Shown here: positions 32,816 to 32,945 of the stretch, piece by piece
Numbering within the stretch: the stretch's first letter is position 1
Layout of the letters: each line of letters begins with the position of its first letter
Assembly (NCBI GenBank): GCA_025455225.1
Contig: JALOMY010000002.1
Span: 1-32,945 of the forward strand
DNA: 32,945 nucleotides
Source of the DNA: Cyclobacteriaceae bacterium
GTDB taxonomy: Bacteria; Bacteroidota; Bacteroidia; Cytophagales; Cyclobacteriaceae
Direction of reading: 5' to 3'
Made by a program: the position numbers and the translations under genes
The notes under the pieces: model-generated
Seen by the model: only the letters and a program-made list of their open reading frames with translations
Databases searched by the model: none
Told to the model about the DNA's origin: nothing

Positions 32816-32945
32816 AGTTATTAGGGTTTTGGGTTTGATTAACTAAGGTAATGGTAAAATATTGAGGGAGAAAATTTCAGTCACGAATTTATTACTTCAA
32901 AACTGCAGAATTTCTATTTTTCGTTTAAATCAATTTTGTGAATAA

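Overview
The window looks like the chromosome of a member of the Bacteroidota, most likely the order Cytophagales. The evidence is a protein with a type IX secretion (Por) C-terminal sorting domain, a DUF3857/transglutaminase-like exported protein, many short SPII lipoproteins, promoters of the Bacteroidota type (TTTG, about 18-21 bases, then TAnnTTTG), an almost complete lack of Shine-Dalgarno sequences, and protein sequences typical of that phylum. This placement is inferred from the sequence alone. Nearly all of the window is chromosomal core or near-core gene content. I see no IS element, prophage, CRISPR array, tRNA, rRNA or plasmid function.

Layout: 1-1686 (-) the N-terminal 562 residues of a DUF3857 exported protein, cut by the window edge. 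1793-3816 (+) radA and a DUF2179/UPF0316-like membrane protein. 3813-4709 (-) a PLP enzyme of the ACC deaminase/D-cysteine desulfhydrase family. 4799-5848 (+) a PA0069-type radical SAM protein. 5860-7092 (-) lysA. 7168-8645 (+) an alpha/beta hydrolase overlapping an RsmI-like methyltransferase. 8724-9980 (+) metK. 10028-12857 (-) hpf, xerC, rpsU and an acyl-CoA dehydrogenase. 13016-16267 (+) ugd, rfbB and rfbA, for nucleotide sugars. 16571-21005 (+) rimP-nusA-infB, with a strong promoter and an attenuator-like hairpin in the leader. 21015-24995 prfA among five small exported proteins or lipoproteins. 25197-26624 (+) two tandem paralogous exported proteins of unknown function. 26670-30149 (-) a type IX-secreted sugar dehydrogenase, a nitroreductase and an exported amidohydrolase. 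30317-32375 (+) a TPR protein and a lipid-kinase-like protein. 32426-32815 (-) a DUF5684-like membrane protein.

The genes are tightly packed. Several convergent pairs abut or overlap at their stop codons, while other convergent pairs are separated by perfect bidirectional hairpin terminators that start at a stop codon. Translation and ribosome maintenance dominate: rimP, nusA, infB, prfA, rpsU, hpf and an RsmI-like enzyme. Around them lie SAM synthesis, lysine synthesis, DNA repair/recombination, envelope sugar synthesis and secreted proteins.

I found no clear, previously undescribed multi-gene system. The best leads are the rimP leader hairpin, -7 boxes placed so close to ATG codons that the transcripts may be leaderless, the tandem secreted paralogs, the degenerate transglutaminase domain, and the 15-bp divergent gap that holds a perfect palindrome.
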